Below are positions 45,604-57,096 of a stretch of DNA of 64,000 bases, piece by piece. The notes below the pieces were generated by a model. The model was not told where the DNA came from, made no database searches, and saw nothing but the letters and a program-made list of their open reading frames with translations. The first letter of the stretch is position 1. Each line of letters begins with the position of its first letter. A program made the translations under genes and the position numbers. Source of the DNA: Aphanomyces cochlioides (taxonomy: Eukaryota > Oomycota > Saprolegniomycetes > Saprolegniales > Verrucalvaceae); contig JAHQRK010000004.1 in NCBI GenBank assembly GCA_019828595.1, positions 434,001-498,000 on the forward strand. The letters run 5' to 3'.

Positions 45604-45940
45604 ATGTCGACTCCAAACACATCCCCCGCGCATCAAGCCTTGTCGAATCGGTACAGACAAACCTCTGGATGTGATTATAAATGGAACTTGTAGGCTGAAA
45701 GCCCAGTTTCAACAGCCCGACTCGGACGATGAAGACACAAATGCATCGCAAGATTGGTTTGTCAACGATGTGCGGGAAACACCGACAGTCATAAAAGACA
45801 ACAATGCGAGTCCACGAGAGCCTCAACAAGAACCTGCACAGAGTAAAGCGGCAGCAGGATCACCGACGCAGAAACGCAGCTCGTTCTCGGAATCAGAGGT
45901 TCTCAAATTAGATTCTTCTGCATCGCTCACAGCAGCATGA
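45604..45940 (+). CDS. Small acidic protein, two exons
   Basis: Start ATG 45604 (MSTPNTSPAHQALSNR). A 48-bp intron (about 45649-45691) joins LKAQFQQPDSDDEDTNASQD and WFVNDVRETPTVIKDNN. About 97 aa, Ser/Glu/Gln-rich and probably disordered. Not recognised. Divergent from the ankyrin gene across a single ATCCGGAT site. Confidence 0.5.
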
Positions 45941-46094
45941 CGTGGCTAGGATTCGGACCAAGTGCTACTGAAAACAAAGACGGGATTTTTACATTTGCGC
46001 CCTATTGAACCAAGCATTCTCATCCTGGAACTTTGTAAATCAGACCAAGTAGGACCCATTGTCTGGCCTTTCTGTTGATCTGTGATCGTAGTCG

Positions 46095-46622
46095 ATGCAA
46101 AAGATGTACGGCACAAAATATTTCAAGGTCTACCTTCCCCAAGTTGTCGACAGTCAGAGGGACTTTTGCCTCTATTGCCGCAAACGACTTGGCAAGAACA
46201 AGATTAGATTCAGGTACGTCATGTCCAGTCTCATATGATCACCGCTTGAATCTTTTTAGTCTCAGTGAAACAAATATATCCAAGTGGAACAACCCATCCT
46301 ACGTTGGCAAGCTCGCCATATATAAGACTGCCAATGGTTACAAATACAAGGTCTGGTCTGATTGCTGGTTGTCTCAGTCTTGGTGTAGATCGTGTGTCCA
46401 AAAAGGAAGCAACGTGTCGTCTTCACAATCGAGCAAGATAATCGAAAGTATGAGCTGAAAGTCCACTTTAACGCACACGTTCGGGTCTCCTGTATTTTTT
46501 TGTTGATTCGAAAGGTGTAGAACCCGTTCGTAAACCTATTTCAGCGACTGAAGCCACCGTCTGAAGAAGTGGCGACTGTAGCGTGTTTGCTTCAGGCAAG
46601 TCCTTCAATTCCTCTTGGCTGA
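46095..46622 (+). CDS. Uncharacterised four-exon protein
   Basis: Start ATG 46095 (MQKMYGTKYFKVYLPQVVDS). Introns at 46214-46259, a 38-bp one after GYKYK, and one after FNAHVR keep frame and give CLYCRKRLGKNKIRF, NPSYVGKLAIYKTANGYKYK, IVCPKRKQRVVFTIEQDNRK, YELKVHFNAHVR and RLKPPSEEVATVACLLQASP, ending at TGA 46622. CLYC and the later single Cys residues could bind zinc, but no known finger fits. The 3' end overlaps the end of the large reverse-strand gene by a few bases. Confidence 0.5.
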
Positions 46623-49600
46623 CTCGAAGCGTAGAAATTTATCAACCCAGTTGCGGATGTAAGAGATGCATCCAACAATACGACTCTGCTTCAGATTGAT
46701 AAAGAAGGAGTACCTCAATTTCATGATCGATTCCAAGATAACATGGTGTGATTTGTAGGATGCCACGTATGGGAAGCATGTGATATCGTACATGCGGCCG
46801 TTTTCAATGCTGACGAGGTAAGCCAAATGAAGAGCATGTTGATCAAATTTCATTTCCTGTCAGTGCTTGTATTGCAGTGGCCATGGAGTCCCATTTGCTT
46901 GACGGCTGAAAAAGATCGGTCGTAACTCCATAGTCATATAAGCAAATCTTGAATCGAATTGCTGATTCAGCTGGTTGTCCTTTTGGTAGTTTGTTTATAT
47001 TTTTGGAAGGGATGTGGGTCTCGCTGCAAATGCCATGGCAATCAGCTGCTCCAAAAGGTGCCAGGACAGAGTGACGTGAGGTGGGTCTTCTTGAATTTCA
47101 CGATCCAAAGGTGCCATTAACCGCACACCTGCAGTACTGTCCATATGAGCATGTGCCTCGAGTGCTTTAGATATGGCATCTTTCGTATTTGACCAGACCA
47201 CTTTAAGGAATATCATGGAAAGTTCCAAAGTTTTGAGCTGCATAGCTTCACTCGGTGTGACGAAGATGAGTGCTGTCTTGTCAAACTGCCCAACTGCATC
47301 AGCAGGGACAAGACCTGCGTCGAGACAAGCAGTGACGCACTCAGAAGACTCGAGGTGTGTTGCTTTGGCTTTCTACAATATTTCGTTCATCATCGACAGC
47401 TTAATTGGATCGCTTCACCTGTACTGCAGACGCAAAGGCCAACGCGATGACGTATGGATTAGCTCGTGGGGCGAATTCTGCTACCACTTGGTGGAATGTA
47501 GCAACTGAATCCACTTTGAGAGTATTTGCAAAACGTGTCTCGAGCTCCAACTTGACGGCAAAATACCGAGCTTCCCACTCATCAATGCACATAGCAATTA
47601 TTGAGTAAACAGGGATCCAAGTCGCTCCATAGACTTGAGTCAGTCCAACTAATTTTGTCTTACATCGCTGGAAAACCTGTGTATGGTTAAGACAATCTTG
47701 GGAAGGTGAATCATACCTCGGCAGGGAAGGATGAGAAAATAATTGCAAGTGCATCCCAAGCTGGCTGCTGTGCAACGTACTCGACGTCGTCCTCACAAAT
47801 AAAATACCCATCAGGTGAGCATTTGGCTAAGACATGCAAAGCGTGCAGAACAAACCAAAATGCCATTGGAGGGAGTGGATCAACGGCAGCTAGGTGAAGA
47901 AGTCGGCACCACAAGTGAATCTTGTCGCTTTGAGTGTCGAGATGAGACAGACTTGTAACAAGGTCCAGGAGTCGCTCGTTTGCAAAGATGGGGACACGGA
48001 AGCGCGCGAGGAAGACTCGATAGATTGCATCTGAAGGAGTCAGAGCCATCATGTCACGCGGCATGGGGGCGCGGAGGATGTCAGTATGGAGATTGATTCC
48101 AGAAGCTAGCTGGATGACAAGTTGATTTGCAAGCCATGAAATGATGCGTGACGTTGCTGACACTGTGTAATCATGACTAATATAGTCAGCTCGTATACGG
48201 TGGACGTGGCCATGAAATGCACTTGGAACGAGTGCTTTCATTTCGCCTTTGCGTTTGAGATGGATTTTTTCGACATTGGAAGGCAGTAGATTGTTGAGAA
48301 CTACAAAAACATTATAACATAGAACCAATTTGACAAAGTACCAGAGGGAGAACGACAAAAATCTGCTACCAATTTGACACGACGAAAAGCCTGAGCAACA
48401 TGATTCTTTGGTACAGTTGCGACAACCATGTTGCTAGTTTGTGTCGACTTGTTTGCTCGACGTCTGATTGTTCCGCGAGAAGCTATTGACCGTTCAACGC
48501 GAAGGATCATGTGTCGAACTCGATACTCCAGTTCTTTCACGTCATCTGCTGTGGGAATGAAGAAGGCAAGCTGCCACATAAACTGAGCATCCCACCCAGT
48601 GTTACAGTCTGGGCTGCTTAGTGAAAGAAGTTGCGTGAGTCGAATCCGCGCAGCCTCCAGTTCAGGGTCCATGGATTCGATGTCAAAATTTGTTAGCATT
48701 TGAGCCTACAGAATAGATTTTTCATCAGCCTTTGATATCAAACCTACTGACGAGAGCGTAGACACGTCTATTGAGTCGTGATTCTCTGGTGCAAAGTGAC
48801 TGTGGTGCTGTTGTGGAATTGGTGCTGAAAATGTCCCGTTGAATTTAATGGCAAGCGTGCGTGTCATTTCATCCAGTGCTTCTGTGCACGTAAAATAACG
48901 CGGAGTGGTCGGAGATAGGAGTATCGTCTTGTTTGGAAGAAGGTCATGAATTGATTGAATCAAGTTGATAGCAACACGAATGAACGTTTGATCCTACATC
49001 TTGTTTGAATGCATCAGATGGGGTTTTAGTACTGCAGCGAGGTATCGATTCAAGTTGTTTCGTTGTCGTATGCATTTTTCGCGCGTAAGGGATATGATTT
49101 TATGTTTGTGGGTGAGTTTGGCCCGCATAGCGTCTAGCACACTAGCTTGTTTTGTGATTTTTACTTCGAGTTGTCGAACCTCAACCTACAAGTAGGCAGT
49201 CTTTGAGACAATCAACCTTGACAAATGAGACGTGCCTCCAGTCCCCGCACAGTTTGTTGCAGCACTGTGAGCTCTTCTTCAATGCTCTTATTGATGAACG
49301 CAATTATGTTGAACAGAAAGTGCCAGAGGCCATAAAGTAAATTGGACGATGTTGGGCATTTGTCGAAAAGCAGACGACACATCTCGTACATGACTGCATC
49401 AGTGTACTCTAAGTAAAAACGAAGCACTTGGTCATTTTCCTTTGTCTGTTGAACTTTGGCCTGGAGGCGTTCAAACCGCAGAGCTTGCCATTGGCTGAGT
49501 TGAGAGACTTGCTCCGATGTTAGCGATGGTCGAGCCTATGTTAATATGTTTGAAGTGATTTGTCCATGTTGTAATGTCAACCTTGGGGAATTCAACGACA

Positions 49601-50680
49601 ATCCACGTCTCTTTGCCTTTCTTGGTCTCATCAACGTTGATTCGTACTGACGCCATGTCAGATCTTGCTTCCACAGGACAGTAAGAGTATTCTTTGGTAA
49701 TGTGTTCATCTTTCGGCACCTATAGGACGTCAAAAATCTATAATGATTTCTCATACCTTAGACTGAGGAAATTTCCGGCACTTGAGTACTTCCCGGAATG
49801 TGTTGTCTTTGTAAACCTTGGTCATGTCATCATCGACCGCTGGGATCTTTTCTTTCAGAAGTAGTGATTCGAGCTCGAAAGGTTTTGGTGGGGATGCGGA
49901 TTTCGCACATTGTGATTTATCGTGATGTGGATAATGCTGTACATGTCGTCGGAAATGTTGCAACTTTGCTCGCGGCGATGGCGCCACTGGTGATTTAGAT
50001 ACTTTTTCAGGACTTCGAATAACGTGCTGGCGGGTATTTCGTTCTCGGACAACCTTTTCATGTAGACAAGTTTCAATCACATCCACAAGGGAGAGCAAAA
50101 CTTGAATGAACTCACAATTTGCCTGAGCGACAGCTTCTTCATGGACCTCCTTTCCAATTTGAGGAAATATATCATGACATACTTCCAACGCAATCGCCAT
50201 ACGATCGACTGGTGTAAATATTTCAGAACGTCCATTTTCCTCCATCATTTCTTCTTGTTGCGCTTCAATTTCTTCATTGATCCGTTTATCAAGTATTGAC
50301 GCCACGTATGCATCATTCCCTTTCTATCTTTTGTTCGTTTCCCTGCTGCGTGCTGGGCAATTCGTACCTGAAGTGACTTGGGCAGTGCTTTCTTGACATG
50401 TTCCAAGCGAAGATACAGCCCCGAGCAGATGTCCACGACTTCTTTCCGCTGCTTGAGGACAAGATTGTGATGGATCTCCTCGACCGACTTGGATTTCTCC
50501 TTGGGATCGCGCACATAGAGCGGAAGATCCGGCAGTACGACGCCCACTCGGGTGAACCGCTTCTTGACCATCTTCAAAAAGTTGGCGCCTTTTGAGAAAT
50601 CCTCCAAGTTGAAGTCCACAATGCGCACCTAATACGAAATCCGGATAAAATATACATAAAGCACCTCTTTTGATTGAATC
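46605..50680 (-). CDS. Large uncharacterised multi-exon protein
   Basis: Protein-like reverse-strand exons follow one another with short introns over 4 kb: QIQSKEVRIVDFNLEDFSKG (near 50640), LKMVKKRFTRVGVVLPDLPL, EEIHHNLVLKQRKEVVDICS, DRMAIALEVCHDIFPQIGKE, WIVVEFPKVDITTWTNHFKH, FYLEYTDAVMYEMCRLLFDK, NLIQSIHDLLPNKTILLSPT, ELEYRVRHMILRVERSIASR, SDAIYRVFLARFRVPIFANE, WRLLHLAAVDPL-type helices, and LKTLELSMIFLKVVWSNTKD. A final exon LHLAYLVSIENGRMYDITCF probably ends near 46605. Mostly helical, over 1,000 aa. No family recognised; a cytoskeletal or scaffold protein is possible. The first exon and the last join are unresolved. Confidence 0.5.
50639..50646. promoter_or_regulatory. ATCCGGAT palindrome near the 5' end of the large gene
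   Basis: One ATCCGGAT, with a degenerate TTATCCGAATTT about 50 bp further on. If the first exon of the large reverse-strand gene starts here, the site lies at or just inside its 5' end. Confidence 0.35.
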
Positions 50681-50899
50681 TGCACCTTTATCCGAATTTT
50701 TTTTCATAAAACGACAAACCAGCATGCCAACATGCCATGATGTCGCAAGTGGCGATAACTCTCGTCCTTTGTCGTCCACGATGCAAGGACGAGCGAAAGC
50801 TCTACCGCCAAGGAGGCTATACCTTACGTTAGCCAGAAACATGCTGCATTGAATAGCTTAAAATGTGCTGAGCAGAATAAGGTCTCACAAGTGGTAGGG

Positions 50900-51368
50900 A
50901 TTGTTTTCCTTGATCCTCCATGGCCCCGAGCTCGATGAACCATGTGAGATCGCCATCAGTTGCCTACTTGCTCGTTCTTCGCTCTAAAATGGTCACGCTT
51001 AATGCGACGTATTCGCTCTTCGTTGTGTTATTGTGGAGCGTTAACGTTAGCCCGAGCATCCGGCCTCGATGGTCTAGACAGATCATTTCGAGCGCAGCCT
51101 TCTCGCATCAATCTATAAATCCAAGCCGCTTGACCACGCCGAACTCGCCGGCTTTCAATTATACAAGCGGAACAAAACGATACGAAGGATACACAACGAT
51201 ATCTTGCTCGTACGAATCTGTCTGCCTCCTCTCCCTACATGAATCCAAGGCTTTGCCAAGTGTGTCGCGCGGCTGGGCGAGGACAGAGACGAAAGCAGAG
51301 AAGGCTTGCGGGTCGCAACCTTTTTCAGGACTAGCTTGAAGCGTGAACAAGCATTTGGCCGCTCCCAT
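50900..51368 (-). CDS. Small uncharacterised protein, spliced
   Basis: Start ATG 51368 (MGAAKCLFTLQASPEKGCDP). The first exon continues FSAFVSVLAQPRDTLGKALD and DIVVYPSYRFVPL. A second exon gives KAALEMICLDHRGRMLGLTL and HNNTTKSEYVALSVTILERR, with the end near 50900 unresolved. Divergent from the hydrolase gene at 51488. Not recognised. Confidence 0.4.
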
Positions 51369-51487
51369 ACGACTCAAGTTGGTTTCCGTATGTTTGGTCG
51401 AAACTGGGTTTTCATGTTGACCAATCCGAGTTTGTAATACAATGGCAGAGCGTCATTTTCAAATTTGCATCGCCGCGCGCAAGCAGG

Positions 51488-52758
51488 ATGGGACAGTCTG
51501 GGTCTGCGGAGATCTCGATCTTTGAAGAAGGCGAAATGGAAGCCGAGTTTGAAAAGCATGGCGGCAAAGGCAACATTTCCGTCAAGGAACTAATTTCGGA
51601 CGGATATGATATGGTCATCGAGTCCATGATTCGACCTCCCCGCGCGAAATACCGTCCTGAGGAATTGGGACCGATGGAATTTGAACTGCAAGATGCCTTT
51701 ACGAACGAAACGATCTATGTATCACGCACAGACCGCACAATTCTTAACGAACGACAACTTGGTCTCGCCTGCACGCACTGGAATCTTCTTGAAGCTGATC
51801 GAGTGACCATAAAACCCGTAAGCTCGTGCACTTTCTTTTCACATGAAATTCTCTCTCTTTTTTAGACCCCTTGCTTGATTTACTTACATTCCAATGTCGG
51901 ATCGCGCAAAGATTCGCTCCGTCTCCGCGATCATGCACTCAGTATTGGCTTTTCCTTCTTTGCGTTCGATTATTCGGGCTCTGGTATTTCGGACGGCATT
52001 TATGTTACAATGGGTTGGCTCGAAAGTAGCGATCTCAAATACGTCTTGGATGACCTCGATACGAAAAGCACCGTCTTGGACATTTCTTTCTTTGCCCATA
52101 GCATGAGTTGCTATCCTGCAATCATCAACGTTGCGAGTCGCTTCCAACAATCGAAGGAATTGACCGTCGATGCCAAGGGAAGTTCCATCGATGCCATTCC
52201 TCAAGTGTTTCGTAAGTGGAATGTCGAGCAATACTCCAAGCCTATTCGTGCCATGGTGTTTGATGGGGGTAACATTGTCTTTGTCTTCAGGTTTCTCATT
52301 GATCTTGATTAGCTTACAGCAACATGCATCAATGCATCGACGATCTCGTCTTGAATGTCAAGAAGGAAGGTTTTAAGGCACCGAAACTCGTCCTCAAAGC
52401 CGCCGCGCACTTCGTTCAAAAATCGGTTGAGAAGCGTGCTGGTGTACACATGGACTTCCTCCGTCCAGTCGACTTTGTCCCACAATGCCCGATTCCTGCT
52501 CTCTTCGTGAGCGGTTCCCAAGATAAATACGTCGCGAGCAATCACACAGACGAGCTCGTCGCTTCCTTCGGTGGAAAATGTGCCAAATTGGTCGTCGACG
52601 CCGACCATTACAGTGCTCGCGTTTCTGACGTCTACCGCCTCGAAGCTCTCTTTCTTCTCCAAGCGTCGGGCCACAGAGCAGGAACAGCCTCTTCATCCAT
52701 CTTGCCATCACCGTACGCTGAGAAATTCCAAGCCGTTGCGCGACGCACGTTGCCTTAA
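51488..52758 (+). CDS. Alpha/beta hydrolase (S33-like)
   Basis: Three exons, introns at 51818-51865 and 52269-52312. Start ATG 51488 (MGQSGSAEISIFEEGE). The hydrolase core reads PCLIYLHSNVGSRKDS (oxyanion region), FAFDYSGSGISDG, the nucleophile elbow FFAHSMSCYP (Ser in HSM; the usual first Gly is Ala and the last is Ser), and after the second intron the Asp loop PALFVSGSQDKYV and the His in VVDADHYSAR. The full Ser-Asp-His triad is therefore present. Substrate unknown: such proteins act on acyl esters or peptides. Gly2 after Met could be myristoylated (inference). The acceptor at 52312 is selected because it alone keeps frame to NMHQCIDDLVL. Confidence 0.78.
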
Positions 52759-52836
52759 TGTCTTTGTCAGCCTTACAACTACCTTTGCACTTTCATCTCC
52801 CTCAAGTCAAGCCATCATCGACAGCATAGTTTAGCA

Positions 52837-54561
52837 TTAGGACCAGTAGTTTTCAATCAACGAATTGGGTCGTTCTGTCGTTGTCGCCGTCGATGCTCCT
52901 TTCGCAGCTTCAGCCAAGCATCCTCCGCCGGTTGTGCCGCCACTGGCAGCCAAGAAGTCGTACTCCATCTCGTCTGACTTGAAATCATCCACGAAATCAT
53001 ACTCGTCGCGGCCTGATTGACTGCATCGCGGCGCTGCTCGTTCGGATTCTGCCAATTCTTCTTCGACAAGGACATGGAATGCAGCGCGCAAATCAACGAT
53101 GGCGCTGTACGGAAATGGTCCGAGGAACGATTTGTCAAAGGCAAGACGGAGGAGTGTGTCGCAATAGCAGTCGTCTTGTTTCCTCCACTGGGCGGCGGCG
53201 CTGTTGTGCGCAACAACTTTGCGATATGGCAGCAAGAGCAAGCCGAGTGTCCGCGGCGACAATTTGAGCATTTCGTACACGTCAAACGCTTCGTCAGCTT
53301 TGAGAATCTCCGGCGCCAAGAGCTTGAGGATCGTGAGGCCAAGGCGATGGAGCACTTTGCTTCCTTCCGAGAAGAAGACGTCCCAGACGCGCAACGTCGT
53401 TTCGAGCGGCAACGTGTTGACAAAGAGACACAGAAACCATTTGAACGTCACGGGGGCCAAATGGACATGAAGTCGCTGGAGATGGTGGGCGACGTGCGGC
53501 AGTTTCTGCTCCACGAGAGCGGCAAAGACATGCTGATCGACGCGGGAACCGATCATGGACTTGGTGTGATAGCCAGGGACGAGGTCTTCAACAATGCAAG
53601 CGAGGACCCAGAACGCTTCTTCTTCCCCCAAGTAGACGAGCAACATGGCGGCGAGGAAGTTCATGCTCTGGCAATAGCCGACTTTGGGGTTCCGAAGACT
53701 ATACATGGAGAGAAGCCGTCGTAGTTCCGAGATGCTGGCTTCGCGTTCTTCCCGTGAGTCTGGCTCGCGAGGAAACGTTCTGTAGAGATCCTTCTCGATT
53801 TCGTTCGCGACGTCCACGAGCACTTCGTCCGCACGCCACAAGAGAGACTCGTATTGATCAGCTGGAGCTGCCGCTGCACGTTTCTGAGCGGCACCACTGC
53901 AGAGCCACCAGACTCGACCTCGGTATTCAATTGGAATGCCAGAACGCAGCATCGAGTCGACTTGCCACTGTCCAAGGGAGAACCCCATGAAGCCCATTCC
54001 ACCAGCATCTGACAAACTCCGCCGTCGAAATCCAGGTCGATCTGATCCCAACTTGGGATCTCCATATAGCGACTGCCGCGTCGTGTGTAAATCGTCGACT
54101 GTCGTGTGTTGTGCTTCGTCTTCCATTGTCCTCTTTCGCCACTTCTGGAGCCATTCAAGCTCCCATTCTTTCGATGTGAACTTTTCTTCCCATTTCTTCT
54201 TCTTCGACCCGACGATGGATGTCATCTCGATTTCCTTGACGGGGTGGTGGTGCATGAACGATCCACGTCCTTTCGACGGCGACGATGGGCTCTCACACGT
54301 CGCCATGTACTCGCATCGGAACGTTCTAGGCCCCGCGCAATCGCACGAGGATGACGTCGCCGGTTGTCCAGCCTGATAATGGATCGACGACGTTCGTGGA
54401 CGCTCCATGGAGAAAAAACGTCGTTTCGGCGGTGATTCCATCGGTACCTGATGCATGGATCCAGTCCGGCTCTTCGTCCGAGGGAGGCAGAAGCGCTCTC
54501 TGGGCCGCATACACTTGAGGAACGCTCCGTGGCTCCGTTCGTCTTCATTGAAGCATGCCAT
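52837..54561 (-). CDS. TBC-domain Rab GTPase-activating protein
   Basis: A 574-aa single-exon protein. A disordered, Ser/Pro/Arg-rich N-terminus is followed by the TBC domain (about residues 205-430) with all catalytic signatures: GIPIEYRGRVWWL, the arginine finger in IEKDLYRTFP (Arg 261), and the glutamine finger in GYCQSMNFLAA (Gln 298), then the typical LPHVAHHLQRLHVHLAPVTF and WFLCLFVNTLPLETTLRVWD. It would accelerate GTP hydrolysis by a Rab in membrane traffic; the Rab is unknown. The C-terminal tail is acidic and Gly/Thr-rich. Start ATG 54561 (MACFNEDERS). Confidence 0.9.
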   Translation of the reverse strand: MACFNEDERSHGAFLKCMRPRERFCLPRTKSRTGSMHQVPMESPPKRRFFSMERPRTSSIHYQAGQPATSSSCDCAGPRTFRCEYMATCESPSSPSKGRGSFMHHHPVKEIEMTSIVGSKKKKWEEKFTSKEWELEWLQKWRKRTMEDEAQHTTVDDLHTTRQSLYGDPKLGSDRPGFRRRSLSDAGGMGFMGFSLGQWQVDSMLRSGIPIEYRGRVWWLCSGAAQKRAAAAPADQYESLLWRADEVLVDVANEIEKDLYRTFPREPDSREEREASISELRRLLSMYSLRNPKVGYCQSMNFLAAMLLVYLGEEEAFWVLACIVEDLVPGYHTKSMIGSRVDQHVFAALVEQKLPHVAHHLQRLHVHLAPVTFKWFLCLFVNTLPLETTLRVWDVFFSEGSKVLHRLGLTILKLLAPEILKADEAFDVYEMLKLSPRTLGLLLLPYRKVVAHNSAAAQWRKQDDCYCDTLLRLAFDKSFLGPFPYSAIVDLRAAFHVLVEEELAESERAAPRCSQSGRDEYDFVDDFKSDEMEYDFLAASGGTTGGGCLAEAAKGASTATTTERPNSLIENYWS

Positions 54562-54976
54562 GCCGCCCCAATTTGTTTGTAGATGCGCTTACCCCATTAC
54601 TGCGTCTTGTCAGGACCACTGTTACGTAAATTTAAAAAAATAGCTCGTGATTCTCAAATTATTTATTTTATTTCATACTAACTCCAAGTATAATTGAAAA
54701 TACTGGATTAAAATAGTTCTAATAATATAAATTTGTGAGGGGTGAATGTCTATAACAACGACCAAGCGCATCATATCATGCACAATCATATACAAAATAG
54801 CTGAAACGTACGTGCGAAACAGCTCGACGACCAGATTGTCTTGCCAGCGACGACGGACTTCTGGTACAAAGTGGCGTCTTTTGTATTATTTAAAGTATGT
54901 AATATAATCCGGCTGACCCTTCATTGAAGCTGACACTGAATGTAACCGATTCGCGTAACGGACACGACGACACGGC
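54562..54976. other. AT-rich divergent promoter region
   Basis: No gene. It separates the reverse-strand Rab-GAP from the forward kinase. No ATCCGGAT or CCAAT-type word was noticed. Confidence 0.4.
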
Positions 54977-56120
54977 ATGACGACGGCGGAAGGGCGGACA
55001 TGGAAGAGCATTCGCTTCCAGGAACTCACTGTGGGTGACAAGATTGGCGGCGGTGGTGTTGGGATTGTCTACCGTGGAAAATACCTCTCGAAACCCGTCG
55101 CTCTCAAGACTCTGGTGCGTATATCGACCGAGATATGAACGGTTTAACTTGTGAGTGTAGTTCGACCCGCGTGTCGATGACGCATTGAAGCAAGAATTCA
55201 TGGACGAGCTGCACGTCATGAGGTAGAGCTTTTCAGCGCCGCTACGTAGCTCAGCGACGTTGCGTTTAGCAAGCTGAACCATCCGAACGTCGTTGCGTTC
55301 ATTGGAGCTTGCTTGGAAGCGCCAAACTTGTGCTTCGTCATGGAATTGTGCACTATGTCCATGTACGAGCTCCTCCACACGACCAACGATCCCATCAGCG
55401 TCGCTTCCTTGGTCACTATGGCGGTGCGTAGTCCGTGGTCTCCTTGCCGGATTGATCGCTTGTCTGTAGACCCAAGTGGCGTCGGCAATGCGGTATCTCC
55501 ATGGGCTGTCTCCTGCAATTGTCCATCGGTATGCATCTCCATCTCCATCTTCCGCTGACTTGCTTGGAAGAGATCTCAAGAGCCAAAATGTTCTCGTGGA
55601 CACCCGCGGCGACGTCAAGCTGTGCGACTTTGGACTCGTCTGGTGCGTCTGGCGCTTGGACCCGAGCTCTGATGATCCTGTAGCACCAAGGAACGGACGG
55701 CAGGAACGCCGGCGTATATGCCACCGGAACTTCTGGCAGGGAAACCCTTCTCGAAAGCTGTGGATGTCTACATGTTTGGCGTCTTGCTCTGGGAGATGTT
55801 TGCCCGCGACGTGCCATTCCGTGGGTATGACATTGATGATATCCAACGAAAGGTGCTCCATGGAGACCGCCCGCGGATTCCAACGACGGATTGTCCGCCA
55901 CCTTGTCAGGTTGAGAGTGTGTCGAGGAAGAGCGGCGCGGCTAAGGCACGAGTAGGACTTGATACGGCAGTGCTGGCACAGCGAGCCGTCCAGTCGGCCG
56001 ACGTTTGACGCGATTTACGACAAGCTCAAGCACGTGGATGCGTCCAAGACAGTTCAAGCGGTGGACTCCATCATGGAAGAAGACGCACTTGATTCATTCC
56101 TCATGGGAAAGAAGAGATAA
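54977..56120 (+). CDS. Tyrosine-kinase-like (TKL) Ser/Thr kinase, single domain
   Basis: Start ATG 54977 (MTTAEGRTWKSIRFQEL). Seven or so short exons. Glycine loop GGGGVGIVYRG; VALKTL (ATP-binding Lys); NHPNVVAFIGACLEAPNLCF; MELCTMSMYELL; after two introns IVHRDLKSQNVLVD (catalytic loop; intron between CG and A of the Arg codon) and CDFGLV; an intron; GTPAYMPPELLAGKPFSKAV; DVYMFGVLLWEM; and after a last intron SRPTFDAIYDKLKHV, ending MGKKR at TAA 56120. Almost nothing lies outside the kinase domain, and no regulatory module is visible. TKL kinases are greatly expanded in oomycetes (family knowledge). Confidence 0.85.
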
Positions 56121-56777
56121 GCATGTTCATGAATGGCTCTGGCCAAAGAGATCAAGACCTAGATCGTTCCATCTTTCGGGAGCTTCTGTTTGAATGGAAG
56201 GTACATCTACAAAGCGTTGGTGCTCGATGGAGGATGTCCTGTGTACCTGGACGCATCGACATCTCGTCTTCGAGATTCAGGTCGAGCTCTTCGGGGATTT
56301 CAACACCTACGGCGCTCTCGTCTTGTTCTCCTTGTCCCCATCGGTTTCTTACCGTCATCGGAGAGCGAGTCGCACATCCACTGCGTATCAACGAGGTCGA
56401 GAATTCCCTTCCAGCGAAACACTGACGTCACTTTGCTGTCCTGGGAGACGATAACACTACTCAGTTGCATCATGGTACCTTGTCTTGCACGGCGGTCGAC
56501 ATCAACGGCCGCCAGAGGATCTCCTTGGGCTCATCTTCCATGGTCAGAATGATGATACAAATCCAGGTAAGGGATGGAATTGCATACATCTTCGAAGTCC
56601 GTCGAACTCCACGGGCGGCAACGGAATCGTGCTCCAGTCTGCGCGGATACAGCATGGAATCATACTTATGGAAGGATACATATTATTACGAGTGTTGGAA
56701 GCATCTACCTCGCCAATGCGTGGTGCAAGCGTGTCGTGAGAGACGGCAGTGTATCGCCAGTGAGTCGCATTGGACGC
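56121..56777. other. Unresolved stretch, possible decayed gene
   Basis: All three forward frames are partly open with protein-like scraps (GRYIYKALVLDGGCPVYLDA; LVEIQVELFGDFNTYG-type; GWNCIHLRSPSNSTGGNGIV) but no consistent exon chain. It may be a pseudogene or a heavily spliced short gene. Nothing recognised. Confidence 0.25.
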
Positions 56778-57092
56778 TTAATTTTCGGCCGACCCTTGAC
56801 TCTTCTTTTGCTCAAATTGCGCGGGCGTCCATGTCTTCATCTGCAACGCATGGATGGTCGCCATTTCTTCTTTCAGGACTTCATTGACAGCGCGTTGTCG
56901 TTGCAGCAAACCTTGTCCTTCAAACGCGGCACTGACGACAATGACGCTGAATTTGTTGCCGCAACCATCCGAATTGTCTTCCACTTGGACATACGTCGCG
57001 TTGAACGCTTCCTCAAGCTTCTTCGAGAGATCGTTGGACGTCACCATGACAATGCACAAAGCAGAAACTTCGGGAATGCCATCATCCGCCAT
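56778..57092 (-). CDS. BolA-family protein
   Basis: Small BolA-like protein; eukaryotic members work with monothiol glutaredoxins in iron-sulfur cluster traffic and iron sensing. The BolA core is clear: DLSKKLEEAFNATYVQVEDN, then CGNKFSVIVVSAAFEGQGLL, QRQRAVNEVL, MATIHALQMKTWTPAQ. The invariant C-terminal His (IHAL) is kept; the usual RHR before VN reads RQR, a substitution worth noting. The start is ATG 57092 (MADDGIPEV) or ATG 57047 (MVTSNDLSKK); the latter gives a more typical BolA N-terminus and the former may contain an intron. Length about 90-104 aa fits the family. Confidence 0.82.
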   Translation of the reverse strand: MADDGIPEVSALCIVMVTSNDLSKKLEEAFNATYVQVEDNSDGCGNKFSVIVVSAAFEGQGLLQRQRAVNEVLKEEMATIHALQMKTWTPAQFEQKKSQGSAEN

Positions 57093-57096
57093 GCTT

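Noticed and set aside
53017..53724. 235-codon forward frame opposite the TBC gene
   Set aside because: Antisense shadow of the TBC catalytic region, which has both catalytic fingers.
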